From an uncultured Pelagibacteraceae bacterium (GTDB taxonomy: Bacteria; Pseudomonadota; Alphaproteobacteria; Pelagibacterales; Pelagibacteraceae), in contig CACOYX010000001.1 in NCBI GenBank assembly GCA_902631535.1, forward strand, positions 1 through 64,000: a stretch of 64,000 nucleotides of DNA. Reading direction: 5' to 3'. The notes under the pieces are model-generated. The model did no database searches. It was not told where the DNA came from and saw only the letters and a list, made by a program, of their open reading frames with translations. Of this stretch, positions 54,370 through 62,754 are shown one piece after another. Both the position numbers and the translations under genes were made by a program. Numbering within the stretch: position 1 is the stretch's first letter; each line of letters starts with the position of its first letter.

Positions 54370-55903
54370 GAATTTCTATATTACTACTCCTATATACTAT
54401 CCATCTGGGAAACCTCATATGGGCCATGCCTATTCTAGCATTGTTGCAGATATATTTGCTCGATTTAAAAGACTAGAAAGTTATAATGTTTTATTCCTGA
54501 CAGGTACTGATGAACATGGTCAGAAAATTCAAAAAGAAGCTGAAAAAAATAAAAAAGACCCTAAAATTTTTTGTGATGAACTTTCAGAAACTTTTAGATT
54601 ATTAACGAAATCTTTAAACTTATCGAACGATGATTTTATAAGAACAACAGAAAAAAGACATCACCTATCAGTAATTGAAATATGGAATAGACTTGTTAAT
54701 TCTGGTGATATTTATTTAGATAAATATAGCGGCTGGTACTCAGTTTCAGACGAAGCATTTTATGATGAAGATGAAATAGAAGATAAAAATGATGGCAAAA
54801 TATCTAAATCTTCTGGTTCTGCAGTTGAGTGGGTTGAGGAAGAGTCATATTTTTTCAAATTATCTTCTTGGTCAAAAAAACTTTTAGAATTTTATAAAAA
54901 AAATCCAAATTTTATTCTTCCTTTATCTAGAAGAAATGAAGTTATTAAATTTGTTGAAAAAGGATTAAAGGATTTATCTATAAGCAGAACATCTTTTACA
55001 TGGGGTATACCAGTGCCAAAAAATGAAAACCACATAATTTATGTGTGGTTAGATGCATTAACAAATTATATTAGTGCTCTAAACTTTCCTAATACACATG
55101 ACAAAAAATATAAAGATTTTTGGCCTGCTGATGTGCATGTGATAGGAAAAGATATTTTAAGGTTTCATGCTGTATTTTGGCCGGCTTTTTTGTTAGCAGC
55201 AAAATTACCTGTACCTAAAAAAGTTTTTGGACATGGGTGGATACTTTCCGATGAAAAAAAAATGTCAAAATCATTAGGAAATATTTTAGACCCATTAGAA
55301 ATTATTGAAAAATATGGAATTGACCAATTACGATATTACTTAGTGAAAGAAGTCTCTCTTGGTAACGATGGATCGATTTCATTAGAAAATTTAAAAAATT
55401 GTGTTAACAATGATTTAGCAAACAATTATGGAAATTTATGCCAAAGAGTTTTTTCTTTTATAAAAAAAAACTGTGATAATAAGATACCGTTCAGCACAAA
55501 GTTAGACAACATTGACAAAAAACTTTTAAATAATTTAAAAGATAGTTTACCGAAACTTATATCATTAATGAATAATCAAGAATTAAATGAATACATAAAA
55601 AAAGTCGTAAGTTTTTCTTTTGATGCTAATAAATATTTTAATGACTCTGAGCCATGGGCGGTAAAAAAAAATGACCCAGAAAGAATGAATGCCATATTAT
55701 TTACTATTGTAGAACAAATAAAAAACATTAGTATATTGCTTAATCCTATAATTCCCAATGCCACAAACAAAGTACTTACTATGATTAATTTACCGGTTGA
55801 AAACATAAAAATTGACACAATTAAAGATGACAATATTTTAAACAATCAAAAGGAAATAGGTAATTTAGAAATATTATTTAACAAAATTGAAGATGATAAT
55901 TGA
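54362..55903 (+). CDS. metG: Methionine--tRNA ligase
   Basis: Charges tRNA-Met. HIGH region 'YPSGKPHMGHAYSS' (about residues 12-25), KMSKS loop 'DEKKMSKSLGNIL' (about 297-309). 513 residues with no zinc-knuckle cysteines and no C-terminal tRNA-binding extension, the compact form usual in alphaproteobacteria. It overlaps holB by 8 bp and tatD by 11 bp. Confidence 0.96.
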   Translation: MSKNFYITTPIYYPSGKPHMGHAYSSIVADIFARFKRLESYNVLFLTGTDEHGQKIQKEAEKNKKDPKIFCDELSETFRLLTKSLNLSNDDFIRTTEKRHHLSVIEIWNRLVNSGDIYLDKYSGWYSVSDEAFYDEDEIEDKNDGKISKSSGSAVEWVEEESYFFKLSSWSKKLLEFYKKNPNFILPLSRRNEVIKFVEKGLKDLSISRTSFTWGIPVPKNENHIIYVWLDALTNYISALNFPNTHDKKYKDFWPADVHVIGKDILRFHAVFWPAFLLAAKLPVPKKVFGHGWILSDEKKMSKSLGNILDPLEIIEKYGIDQLRYYLVKEVSLGNDGSISLENLKNCVNNDLANNYGNLCQRVFSFIKKNCDNKIPFSTKLDNIDKKLLNNLKDSLPKLISLMNNQELNEYIKKVVSFSFDANKYFNDSEPWAVKKNDPERMNAILFTIVEQIKNISILLNPIIPNATNKVLTMINLPVENIKIDTIKDDNILNNQKEIGNLEILFNKIEDDN

Positions 55904-56669
55904 TTCACACTGTCACTTAAATTATGAACCTATGTCTCTATCTCTTAAGGAAACTATAGATAGGGCAAATAAAGATGGTGTAAAATATTTACTTACTATC
56001 TCAACAGAGGATAAAAGTTATAAAAAGATACTAAACATTGTATCAAAAAACGAATGTGTTTATGGCTCTTATGGAATTCATCCGCATGAGGCCAAGAATC
56101 ACAAAACTATTAAATCTGAAGATATAATAAAAAAAACTAAACTTAATAAAAAAATCATTGGAATAGGTGAGAGTGGTCTTGATTTTTATTACAATCATTC
56201 TGATAAAAAGGATCAAATTAAATGTTTTGAAGAACACATAACTGCTTCACAAGAAACCCAGCTTCCACTAATTGTACACACAAGAAATGCTGAAATTGAA
56301 ACTTTAGAAATACTTAAAAATAGATTAAATGAAAAAAATTTTAAAATTTTAATACATTGTTTTACTGGATCAAAAGAATTTGCATTCAAGTTACTAGATT
56401 TGGGTAGCTATATTTCAGCAAGTGGAGTTGTTACTTTTAAAAAATCAATTGATTTAGCTAATATATTTAAAGAAATGCCAAATAATAAAATTTTGGTAGA
56501 AACAGACTCACCTTATTTAGCACCAGTTCCACTAAGAGGAAAACCAAATGAACCGAGCTATATTATTCATACAGTAAAGTTTTTATCTAAATTAAAGAAT
56601 CTTTCTTATGAGGAATTTTCAAATATAACTACCAAAAATTTTTTCAATTTATTTGGTGAACTAAATTGA
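55893..56669 (+). CDS. tatD: TatD-family metal-dependent deoxyribonuclease
   Basis: TIM-barrel hydrolase. 'IDSHCHLN' at the N-terminus supplies two metal histidines, 'GIGESGLDFYY' (about residues 88-98) the metal Glu, and 'ILVETDSPYLAP' (about 199-210) the C-terminal Asp. I start at the ATG at 55893, which begins MIIDSHCHLN; the tracked start at 55887 is a TTG two codons upstream. About 258 residues. Overlaps metG and the next gene. Confidence 0.93.
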   Translation: MIIDSHCHLNYEPMSLSLKETIDRANKDGVKYLLTISTEDKSYKKILNIVSKNECVYGSYGIHPHEAKNHKTIKSEDIIKKTKLNKKIIGIGESGLDFYYNHSDKKDQIKCFEEHITASQETQLPLIVHTRNAEIETLEILKNRLNEKNFKILIHCFTGSKEFAFKLLDLGSYISASGVVTFKKSIDLANIFKEMPNNKILVETDSPYLAPVPLRGKPNEPSYIIHTVKFLSKLKNLSYEEFSNITTKNFFNLFGELN

Positions 56670-57433
56670 AAAATAAATTTACTATACTTGGATGTGGTAG
56701 TTCTCTCGGTTCACCCTGGATAACTAGTTATTCAGCGAAACTAAAAAAAAATTCTAAAAATATAAGAACTAGATGCTGTGCACATATTCAAAAAGGCGAC
56801 CTATCAATTCTAATTGACACCTCACCAGATATAAAAAATCAATTTTTAAAAAATAAGATTAAAACTTTAGATGCTATAGTTTACACTCATGAACATGCTG
56901 ATCAAACAACAGGTATTTTTGAGATGAGACCTTTTTTTTGGAAAAACAAAAAAAAAATTCCAATTTATGGATCTTTGAGAACTATAAATGAACTAAAAGA
57001 CAAATATGCTTTTTGTTTCAAACAAAAACATGGATATAAACCAATCATGAAAGCTAACATTATAAAAAAGAAATTTAAAATTATTAATAAAAATTTTAAA
57101 ATTGATATTGAACCTTTTGAAGTTACACATGGAATGATCCAAGCTACAGGCTATTTATTCGATAAAATAGCTTATATCAGTGACTGTAACTACATTAATA
57201 AAAAAGTTACAAAAAAGTTGATGAATTTAAATTTTTTGATTATTGACTGTTTAAGAAAAAATAAGCATCCATCACATTTTAATTATGATGATGCTATTAA
57301 TTTTGCAAAAATTATTAAACCAAAGAAAACAATATTAACTAACCTACATGTTGATTTAGATTATTTTGATCTTAAAAAAAAATTACCCAAAAATATAATT
57401 CCTGCTTTTGATGGTTTAAGTTTTAAATTTTAA
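56666..57433 (+). CDS. MBL-fold metallohydrolase (PhnP-like)
   Basis: 255 residues. 'LGCGSSLGSP' N-terminus, the metal motif 'YTHEHADQTTGIFEMRPF' (about residues 73-90), a further His in 'VTHGMIQATGY', and 'SHFNYDDAINFA...LTNLHVDLDY' near the C-terminus match the family that follows tatD in alphaproteobacteria and is related to PhnP cyclic phosphodiesterase. The HxHxDH motif reads HEHADQ, so one second-metal ligand differs from the consensus. No ATG exists at the right place; the start appears to be TTG at 56666 within the tatD stop (TTGA). Substrate unknown. Confidence 0.85.
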   Translation: MKNKFTILGCGSSLGSPWITSYSAKLKKNSKNIRTRCCAHIQKGDLSILIDTSPDIKNQFLKNKIKTLDAIVYTHEHADQTTGIFEMRPFFWKNKKKIPIYGSLRTINELKDKYAFCFKQKHGYKPIMKANIIKKKFKIINKNFKIDIEPFEVTHGMIQATGYLFDKIAYISDCNYINKKVTKKLMNLNFLIIDCLRKNKHPSHFNYDDAINFAKIIKPKKTILTNLHVDLDYFDLKKKLPKNIIPAFDGLSFKF

Positions 57434-57966
57434 ATTAATTTTTCAATTAATTTAATGAATTTTTTTGATGTGGGTTTCGTAAATGATGCAAAAGTATCTA
57501 CTACTTTTCCATTTTTATCGATAATAATTTTATGAAAGTTCCATTTAGGTATAGCACTAATCCCGTAATCATCTTTTGCCCATTTATAAAATGGATGAGA
57601 ATTTGCTCCAATAACATTAATCTTTTCAGTCATAGGAAATGTAATACCAAAATTGGTCTGACAAAAATCTTTTATTTGATCATTTGAACCAGGCTCTTGT
57701 TTAAAGTTATTAGTGGGAATTCCTATCACTACTAAATTTTTATCCTTGTAGTTATTATAGAGTGATTGAAGGTCTTCATATTGAGGGGTATATCCACATC
57801 TACTCGCCACATTAACAATTACAATTACTTTATCTTTATAGTCACTTAGTTTTATCTGACCACCATCTAAACTATCGAATTTATAATCGTAAGCTACTCC
57901 AGAATTACCAAATACTGATTTATTAAAAAAACTAAGCATAAATAAGATTATTAAAAATTTCTTCAT
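57430..57966 (-). CDS. gpx: Secreted glutathione peroxidase-like thiol peroxidase (Cys form)
   Basis: 178 residues with an N-terminal signal ('KKFLIILFMLSFFNKSVFG'). The peroxidatic Cys is in 'NVASRCGYTPQ' (about residue 53), Gln in 'FKQEPGSN', and Trp/Asn in 'KWNFHKIIID', so the catalytic tetrad is kept. A second Cys in 'DFCQTNFGI' could resolve the disulfide as in thioredoxin-dependent GPx. The Cys codon is ordinary; there is no selenocysteine. Export suggests a periplasmic peroxide or lipid-peroxide role. It overlaps the nifU-like gene by 4 bp. Confidence 0.92.
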   Translation of the reverse strand: MKKFLIILFMLSFFNKSVFGNSGVAYDYKFDSLDGGQIKLSDYKDKVIVIVNVASRCGYTPQYEDLQSLYNNYKDKNLVVIGIPTNNFKQEPGSNDQIKDFCQTNFGITFPMTEKINVIGANSHPFYKWAKDDYGISAIPKWNFHKIIIDKNGKVVDTFASFTKPTSKKFIKLIEKLI

Positions 57967-58364
57967 AATTTCAATGCTTTGATTACTGCATCAAAAGGTA
58001 AAAATATACAATTATATTTATTAAAATTGTCGCTATTAAAAAGTTCATTAAAATCAGCAAATTTTTTAGGAATCTTAAACTCTTTATTTTTAGAAATATT
58101 TTTTAAATTTCCAAATTCATCTTTAATAGTTTGAATATTAAATTTTTTGATTTTTTTTGATAATAAACTAGCTGAAGCCTCACAATATATACAGGACTCA
58201 GTCTCATATTTCATAGACAATATTTTCTTTTTTAATACTATTAGTTCTAATGTTATTTTATCTCCACATAATTTATTCTTTAACGATATTTTATGAGAAT
58301 ATTCATTATTTAATCCCACATTTGATGTATTCGAAGCAATTCTAATAATTTTTTTGCTTATCAT
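57963..58364 (-). CDS. NifU/IscU-type Fe-S cluster scaffold-like protein
   Basis: 133 residues with the scaffold pattern: 'LKNKLCGDKITLEL' (first Cys-Gly-Asp, about residues 28-41), 'SCIYCEASASLLSK' (about 57-70) and a late Cys in 'YNCIFLPFDAVI' (about 117-128). These match the NifU N-terminal/SufU fold that holds nascent clusters. It sits between nhaA and gpx with 4-bp overlaps, so it is part of a three-gene unit. The extra Cys in CIYC differs from IscU. It is probably a SUF-linked scaffold, but divergent. Confidence 0.75.
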   Translation of the reverse strand: MISKKIIRIASNTSNVGLNNEYSHKISLKNKLCGDKITLELIVLKKKILSMKYETESCIYCEASASLLSKKIKKFNIQTIKDEFGNLKNISKNKEFKIPKKFADFNELFNSDNFNKYNCIFLPFDAVIKALKL

Positions 58365-59533
58365 TTTTTTGAGAATAACAATAATAAAACATATCCAAAA
58401 ACAGTTGAAAGTAACGAACCTGCCAGTACACCAATTTTTACACCGTCGATATATTGCATGTCATTCGCAAAAGCTAAATTTCCAACAAATAAACTCATTG
58501 TAAAACCAATTCCTGTTAAGATTGAAACTGCATAAAAGGCTGGCCAAGTGGAATTATTTGGTTTGTCTGCAATTTTAAGTTTTACAGATATATAAGATAA
58601 AACAAAAACACCAATTTGTTTTCCAAAAAATAAACCTAAAACAATCCCCAGTGGAACTGGATTTAAAAGAGTAGCAAAAGTTAAACCTTCTAAAGAGACA
58701 CCAGCATTTGCAAATGCAAAAATAGGCATTATTCCAAAACCCACATAAGGAGAAAGACCATGTTCTAATTTCAATAATAAAGAATTTTTGTTAACTTTTG
58801 TATTGTGAGGAATTGTTAAAGCTAAAAGAACACCTGCAATCGTTGCATGAATACCAGATTGGTGAGTAAAGTCCCATAAAAAAATTCCAATTATTAAATA
58901 TGGTAAAAAGTTATTAATTTTAAATTTATTCAATCCAATTAAAACTATTACAGATAAGAACATTAAAACTAAGTAAATAGATTGAATATTTCCAGAATAA
59001 AAGAAAGCTATAATTACTATTGCACCTAGATCATCTATAATTGCTAAGGCGGTTAAAAAAACTTTTAAAGAAATAGGAACTCTTTTTCCTAATAAAGATA
59101 AAACACCTAAAGAAAAAGCAATATCAGTTGCTGATGGAATGGCCCATCCATTTAAAGTTGTACTATCTGAGTAATTAATAAATATATAAAATAGAGCAGG
59201 AACTAACATGCCTCCTACAGCGCCTATTATTGGCAATAAAGCCTGCTTAGGATTTGACAACTCACCTTGTAAAAATTCTCTTTTAATTTCTAGGGAGACA
59301 AAAAAGAAGAAAATTGCCATCAAAACATCGTTGATCCAATGTAAAACACTTAATTTAAGTCCGAAACTATCAGTTCCGAGCGTTACGTATTTTTTTAAAA
59401 TTGAAAAATATTCATCACTATATGATCCATTACTTATTATTAATGCTAATATCGCTGCTATCAAAAGCATAATTCCAGATGAGGCTTCTAATTTAAAAAA
59501 CTCTCTAAATGGTTTAGTTAAACGGTGGATCAT
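58361..59533 (-). CDS. nhaA: Na+/H+ antiporter NhaA
   Basis: Inner-membrane sodium/proton exchanger. About twelve helices, with the ion-binding aspartates in 'ALAIIDDLGAIVIIA' (about residues 156-170) and the 'PSATDIAFSLGVL' segment (about 127-139). 390 residues matches E. coli NhaA. It is first in the nhaA-nifU-like-gpx unit and divergent from tRNA-Pro across 73 bp. Sodium handling suits a marine organism. Confidence 0.96.
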   Translation of the reverse strand: MIHRLTKPFREFFKLEASSGIMLLIAAILALIISNGSYSDEYFSILKKYVTLGTDSFGLKLSVLHWINDVLMAIFFFFVSLEIKREFLQGELSNPKQALLPIIGAVGGMLVPALFYIFINYSDSTTLNGWAIPSATDIAFSLGVLSLLGKRVPISLKVFLTALAIIDDLGAIVIIAFFYSGNIQSIYLVLMFLSVIVLIGLNKFKINNFLPYLIIGIFLWDFTHQSGIHATIAGVLLALTIPHNTKVNKNSLLLKLEHGLSPYVGFGIMPIFAFANAGVSLEGLTFATLLNPVPLGIVLGLFFGKQIGVFVLSYISVKLKIADKPNNSTWPAFYAVSILTGIGFTMSLFVGNLAFANDMQYIDGVKIGVLAGSLLSTVFGYVLLLLFSKK

Positions 59534-59606
59534 AGTTACTATTTACTTGTATAGCGGTTATCTTTCAATTGCCAAAAAGACATAATTAACCTATAAAAAA
59601 GACGAT

Positions 59607-59683
<77 letters not shown>

Positions 59684-59692
59684 TAAAAAAAC

Positions 59693-59977
59693 ATGAAAAA
59701 AGCTAAAATTTACATACCCTCTAAAACTGCCATGCAATCGGGTAGGGGCAAGCTTAAAAAATGGGTTTTGGAATTCGAAACAAAAGATCCATCTATTAAC
59801 CCTCTTATGGGTTGGGAAACCTCTTCAGATACCTTAGAAGAAGTTATTCTGAAATTTTCCACAAAAGAACAAGCCATAGAATATGCAAAAAAGAATAATA
59901 TTTCATTCAAAGTAATTGAACCAAAGAAGAAAGAATTTGTGATAAAATCTTATGCTGACAATTTTCTTAAAAATTAA
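59693..59977 (+). CDS. NDUFS4-like complex I accessory subunit
   Basis: 94 residues matching the ETC complex I subunit family (mitochondrial NDUFS4/18 kDa). '[17 protein letters not shown]' at the N-terminus, '[11 protein letters not shown]' (about residues 38-48) and '[15 protein letters not shown]' (about 55-69) are characteristic. It is a peripheral subunit of the NADH dehydrogenase in alphaproteobacteria. It stands alone here, 9 nt after tRNA-Pro with no Shine-Dalgarno, and sbmA-like follows after 2 bp. Confidence 0.9.
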   Translation: MKKAKIYIPSKTAMQSGRGKLKKWVLEFETKDPSINPLMGWETSSDTLEEVILKFSTKEQAIEYAKKNNISFKVIEPKKKEFVIKSYADNFLKN

Positions 59978-59979
59978 TT

Positions 59980-60984
59980 ATGTGGCGTAGTTATTTTACC
60001 GAAAAAAAATGGTTACTTTGGTCGTGGGGCGGTTTTGCTTTTATTATTTTATCTCTTTTAGCTCAAACTTATATCGATGTTAAAATAAACGAATGGTATA
60101 AGGGTTTTTACGATCTTTTACAAAAAGCACCAGAGAGAGAATTATCTGAATTTTATGACGGGATAGCTTTATTTATGAAATTAGCTATTCCATATGTAAT
60201 TATTTATACAATAACAAATTACTTTACAAGAATATGGGCTTTTAGGTGGAGAGAAGCAATGACCTTTTCTTATATGCCTTATTGGCGTGCTGTTGATGCA
60301 AAAGTAGAAGGGGCTTCTCAACGTATACAAGAAGATGCAATGAATTTCGCTAAAATTGTAGAAAGTTTAGGTTTACAAATAGTTAGAGCAATTATGCTTC
60401 TTATTGCTTTTCTTCCAATTCTTTGGGGGCTTTCATCTAATGTTGTAATTCCATTTTTTAAAGATATTACAGGATCATTAGTTTGGGTTTCTTTGGTAGC
60501 TAGTTTAGGTGGTCTAGTGGTTAGTTGGATAGTTGGAATAAAACTTCCTGGTCTTGAATATAATAATCAAAAAGTTGAAGCAGCTTTTAGGAAAGAGCTA
60601 GTTTATGGAGAAGATGATAGAAAAAACTACGCTCAAGCGCCAACAATACTTCAATTATTTACAGGTATAAAATTCAATTATCATAGGCTTTTTTTGCATT
60701 ATGGATATTTTGATCTTTGGATAATTATGTATAACCAAACTATGATTATTGTACCTTATCTCTTAATGGGTCCAGGCTTATTTACTGGAGCAATGACATT
60801 AGGTGTCTTAATTCAGACCTCAAGTGCTTTTAGAGAAGTGCAAAGTAGTTTTTCACTATTTTTACAAAACTGGACTAGAATTACTGAATTAAGATCAATC
60901 CATAAACGTTTAATGGAATTTGAAGAAGCTATTAACTTTAAAAATAAGTTGAGAAAACCTAGGAAATCTGATGTAAGAGCTTAA
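59980..60984 (+). CDS. sbmA: SbmA/BacA-like peptide transporter, N-terminally short
   Basis: 334 residues with about six helices. 'INEWYKGFYDLLQKA' (about residues 34-48), 'RWREAM' (about 88-93), 'ASQRIQEDAMNFA' (about 111-123) and 'GIKLPGLEYNNQ...YGEDD' (about 185-212) align with E. coli SbmA, a proton-driven importer of microcins and proline-rich peptides. Relative to SbmA (406 aa) about the first 80 residues are missing, although this start has no upstream in-frame room. In alphaproteobacteria BacA also affects very-long-chain fatty acids. Its stop overlaps the AEC gene start. Confidence 0.85.
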   Translation: MWRSYFTEKKWLLWSWGGFAFIILSLLAQTYIDVKINEWYKGFYDLLQKAPERELSEFYDGIALFMKLAIPYVIIYTITNYFTRIWAFRWREAMTFSYMPYWRAVDAKVEGASQRIQEDAMNFAKIVESLGLQIVRAIMLLIAFLPILWGLSSNVVIPFFKDITGSLVWVSLVASLGGLVVSWIVGIKLPGLEYNNQKVEAAFRKELVYGEDDRKNYAQAPTILQLFTGIKFNYHRLFLHYGYFDLWIIMYNQTMIIVPYLLMGPGLFTGAMTLGVLIQTSSAFREVQSSFSLFLQNWTRITELRSIHKRLMEFEEAINFKNKLRKPRKSDVRA

Positions 60985-61883
60985 TGGAGCTCTACTTAAA
61001 ACTCATTGATGTAATTGCCCCTGTTTTTTTTGTGATTGGTATTGGTTATTACCTTGGAAGAAAAAATCCAGAAATTAACACTGATTTTATAACTACATTT
61101 GCAGGTAACGTAGGCACTCCTGCAATGATTTTCTACACAATAACAACTACTGGAGTCACTTTAAGTGTTTTTACTGAATACTTTATTTATGCACTAATTA
61201 TAATTGGAGGTTTTTCTCTTGTAGGTATTATATTTCTTATATTACTTAAAAAAGATTTTATAAGTGAATTGCCACCATTAATTTTACCCAATACTGGAAA
61301 TATGGGTATACCTATTTGTTTATTTGCTTATGGAACAGCTGGGCTAGGGGTCGCTTCCGCTATAGCATCAGTAATTATTCTTCTTCACTTTACACTTGGA
61401 GTTTTATTAGCAAAAAAAAGCTTTTCATTTAAAATATTAATTAAGAATATGCCAATTTACGGAATAATTGTTTCAGTCATATTTTTATATTTCGAATGGG
61501 ATGTTCCTGGATATTTAGAAAACACAACATTTTTACTTACATACGCTACTATATTTTTAGTTTTAATGTCTTTAGGTATTGCTTTATCAAGATTAAAAGT
61601 AGTGTCTTGGACCCATGCATCAATTCTTGGAGCGGTTAGAGTAATTATAGGACCTTTAATAGGATTCGGATTAATCAAATTTCTTAATTTAAACGGTTTT
61701 GCAGCCGGTGTTCTTCTCATTCAATCTTGCATGCCAAGCGCTGTTTTAACCTATTTGGTGGGTTCAATGTATTCAGAGAGAAAGGTAGTTGATAGCATTG
61801 CTAGTGTTATCGTAACGTCTACTGTTATGTCATTTATCACCATTCCAATTGTAGTTTATTATAGTCTTAAATATTTTCAATAA
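60984..61883 (+). CDS. AEC-family (auxin efflux carrier-type) transporter
   Basis: 299 residues with about ten helices. 'DVIAPVFFVIGIGYYLGRKNP' at the N-terminus, 'PNTGNMGIPICLFAYG' (about residues 98-113) and 'LIQSCMPSAVLTYLVG' (about 246-261) with the conserved PS..L pattern define AEC permeases, which move small organic anions such as malate or malonate. Substrate unknown. It overlaps sbmA by 1 bp and ends the run beginning at tRNA-Pro. Confidence 0.9.
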   Translation: MELYLKLIDVIAPVFFVIGIGYYLGRKNPEINTDFITTFAGNVGTPAMIFYTITTTGVTLSVFTEYFIYALIIIGGFSLVGIIFLILLKKDFISELPPLILPNTGNMGIPICLFAYGTAGLGVASAIASVIILLHFTLGVLLAKKSFSFKILIKNMPIYGIIVSVIFLYFEWDVPGYLENTTFLLTYATIFLVLMSLGIALSRLKVVSWTHASILGAVRVIIGPLIGFGLIKFLNLNGFAAGVLLIQSCMPSAVLTYLVGSMYSERKVVDSIASVIVTSTVMSFITIPIVVYYSLKYFQ

Positions 61884-62294
61884 ATACAGTTATTTACATT
61901 ATATTGTTAAAGTAATTTATAATCTAATAGGTAAGTATTACTTATATATATAATAAAAAATGTAAATAAACATTGTGAAATAAAGCTTATTTTAGCTAAA
62001 AAAAAAGAAAAAAAGATTTCAAGAGTTGCTAAAATTAATGTTTTACAAGAAAAACACCTAAATATTCAGAATCGAAAGGCTAAAATCCAGCAAAATAGGG
62101 TGTTTTAGACTACTCTAAAATAGGCTATAATCAATAATTCTTCAAGCATTGCGTGTACTGAATATAGCGTTTAAACGGCCGTAGAGGGTGTTTTTTTTGC
62201 AATCATTGATTTTAGAGTACAACTGACTGATGTGTGGATAAAAAATACAGTGAAATAGGGGCCAATAGACCCGATCGCCCGTCAAATAACAATT
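61884..62294. other. 411-bp non-coding region rich in inverted repeats
   Basis: No credible ORF or tRNA is visible. Structures seen: TAAGTATTACTTA (61932-61944); TTTTAGA-CTAC-TCTAAAA (62103-62120); TACTCTAAAAT (62111-62121) with its exact inverted copy ATTTTAGAGTA (62209-62219); AATCAATAATT (62129-62139) with AATCATTGATT (62201-62211), one mismatch; CGTTTAAACG (62168-62177) overlapping ACGGCCGT (62175-62182); and GGGTGTTTT twice (62098 and 62187), the second running into eight T. The region from about 62150 is less AT-rich than the rest. Confidence 0.6.
62103..62219. repeat. Nested inverted-repeat element with mutually exclusive stems
   Basis: The arm at 62111-62121 can pair locally with 62103-62109 (7 bp) or at long range with 62209-62219 (11 bp perfect, extended by a second, near-perfect 11-bp pairing). 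The enclosed loop carries two overlapping palindromes and a T8 run. It could be a structured RNA, a mobile-element remnant or a bidirectional terminator for the AEC and ogt genes. Confidence 0.45.
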
Positions 62295-62570
62295 CTAGAG
62301 CCTTATACCCTCTTTTTTTAGTAAAAATCTCTTTGTTTTTATGCCTCCTTTGCCTGAATAGCCTCCAAGCGACCCGTCAGATCTTATAACTCTATGGCAA
62401 GGTATTTTGGGCGCATTCGGGTTTTTCCCTATCGCATTGGCCACAGCACGTACAGCAAGCGGTTTTCCTATACCTTTTGCCACTTGAGAGTAGGTTTTAA
62501 CGCTTCCACGAGGTATTTTCCTCAAATAAGCCCATACTTTTAGCTGAAATTCAGTTCCTACTAGCTTCAT
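62295..62570 (-). CDS. ogt: Methylated-DNA--protein-cysteine methyltransferase domain (compact Ogt/MGMT)
   Basis: 91 residues comprising only the DNA-binding/active-site domain. The acceptor cysteine is in 'KIPCHRVIRSDGSLGGYSGG'-like order ('PCHRV' then 'GSLGGYSGKGG'), with 'GTEFQLKVWAYLRKIPRGSVKTY' (canonical start of the domain) and 'AVANAIGKNP' intact. It lacks the N-terminal ribonuclease-like domain of E. coli Ogt/Ada. The Cys argues for a suicide alkyl-repair enzyme, not an alkyltransferase-like (Atl) protein, where Cys is replaced. Its DNA is noticeably less AT-rich than that of its neighbours. Overlaps the upstream 54-aa gene by 1 bp. Confidence 0.9.
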   Translation of the reverse strand: MKLVGTEFQLKVWAYLRKIPRGSVKTYSQVAKGIGKPLAVRAVANAIGKNPNAPKIPCHRVIRSDGSLGGYSGKGGIKTKRFLLKKEGIRL

Positions 62571-62734
62571 TAGTCAAATATTAGGTAAATGGTTAGAGAT
62601 ATGCCTAATATAAGGGCTATTATTAAGCCTAAAGCTATCATTTTTTTGCCTTTTGAACTTGAATTAGTCCAGAAGTACGAAATTCCGTAAACCGCAGCTA
62701 TAAATACTATTATTGGAAGAACAAATTTAATCAT
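62570..62734 (-). CDS. 54-aa two-helix membrane protein coupled to ogt (not in ORF track)
   Basis: Starts MIKFVLPIIVFIAAVYGIS and ends in LTIYLIFD, with two hydrophobic helices (about residues 3-20 and 33-52) separated by a short basic 'SSKGKK' loop, so both termini probably face the same side. The stop overlaps the ogt start (TAATG), indicating one translated unit. No family recognised. The 77 bp to the integrase start on the other strand hold the promoter for both. Confidence 0.65.
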   Translation of the reverse strand: MIKFVLPIIVFIAAVYGISYFWTNSSSKGKKMIALGLIIALILGISLTIYLIFD

Positions 62735-62754
62735 TGGCTTTCAAATTATAGGTA

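Noticed and set aside
57800-57830. Possible selenocysteine in the glutathione peroxidase
   Set aside because: The active-site codon is a normal Cys codon in SRCGY and the frame has no internal TGA.
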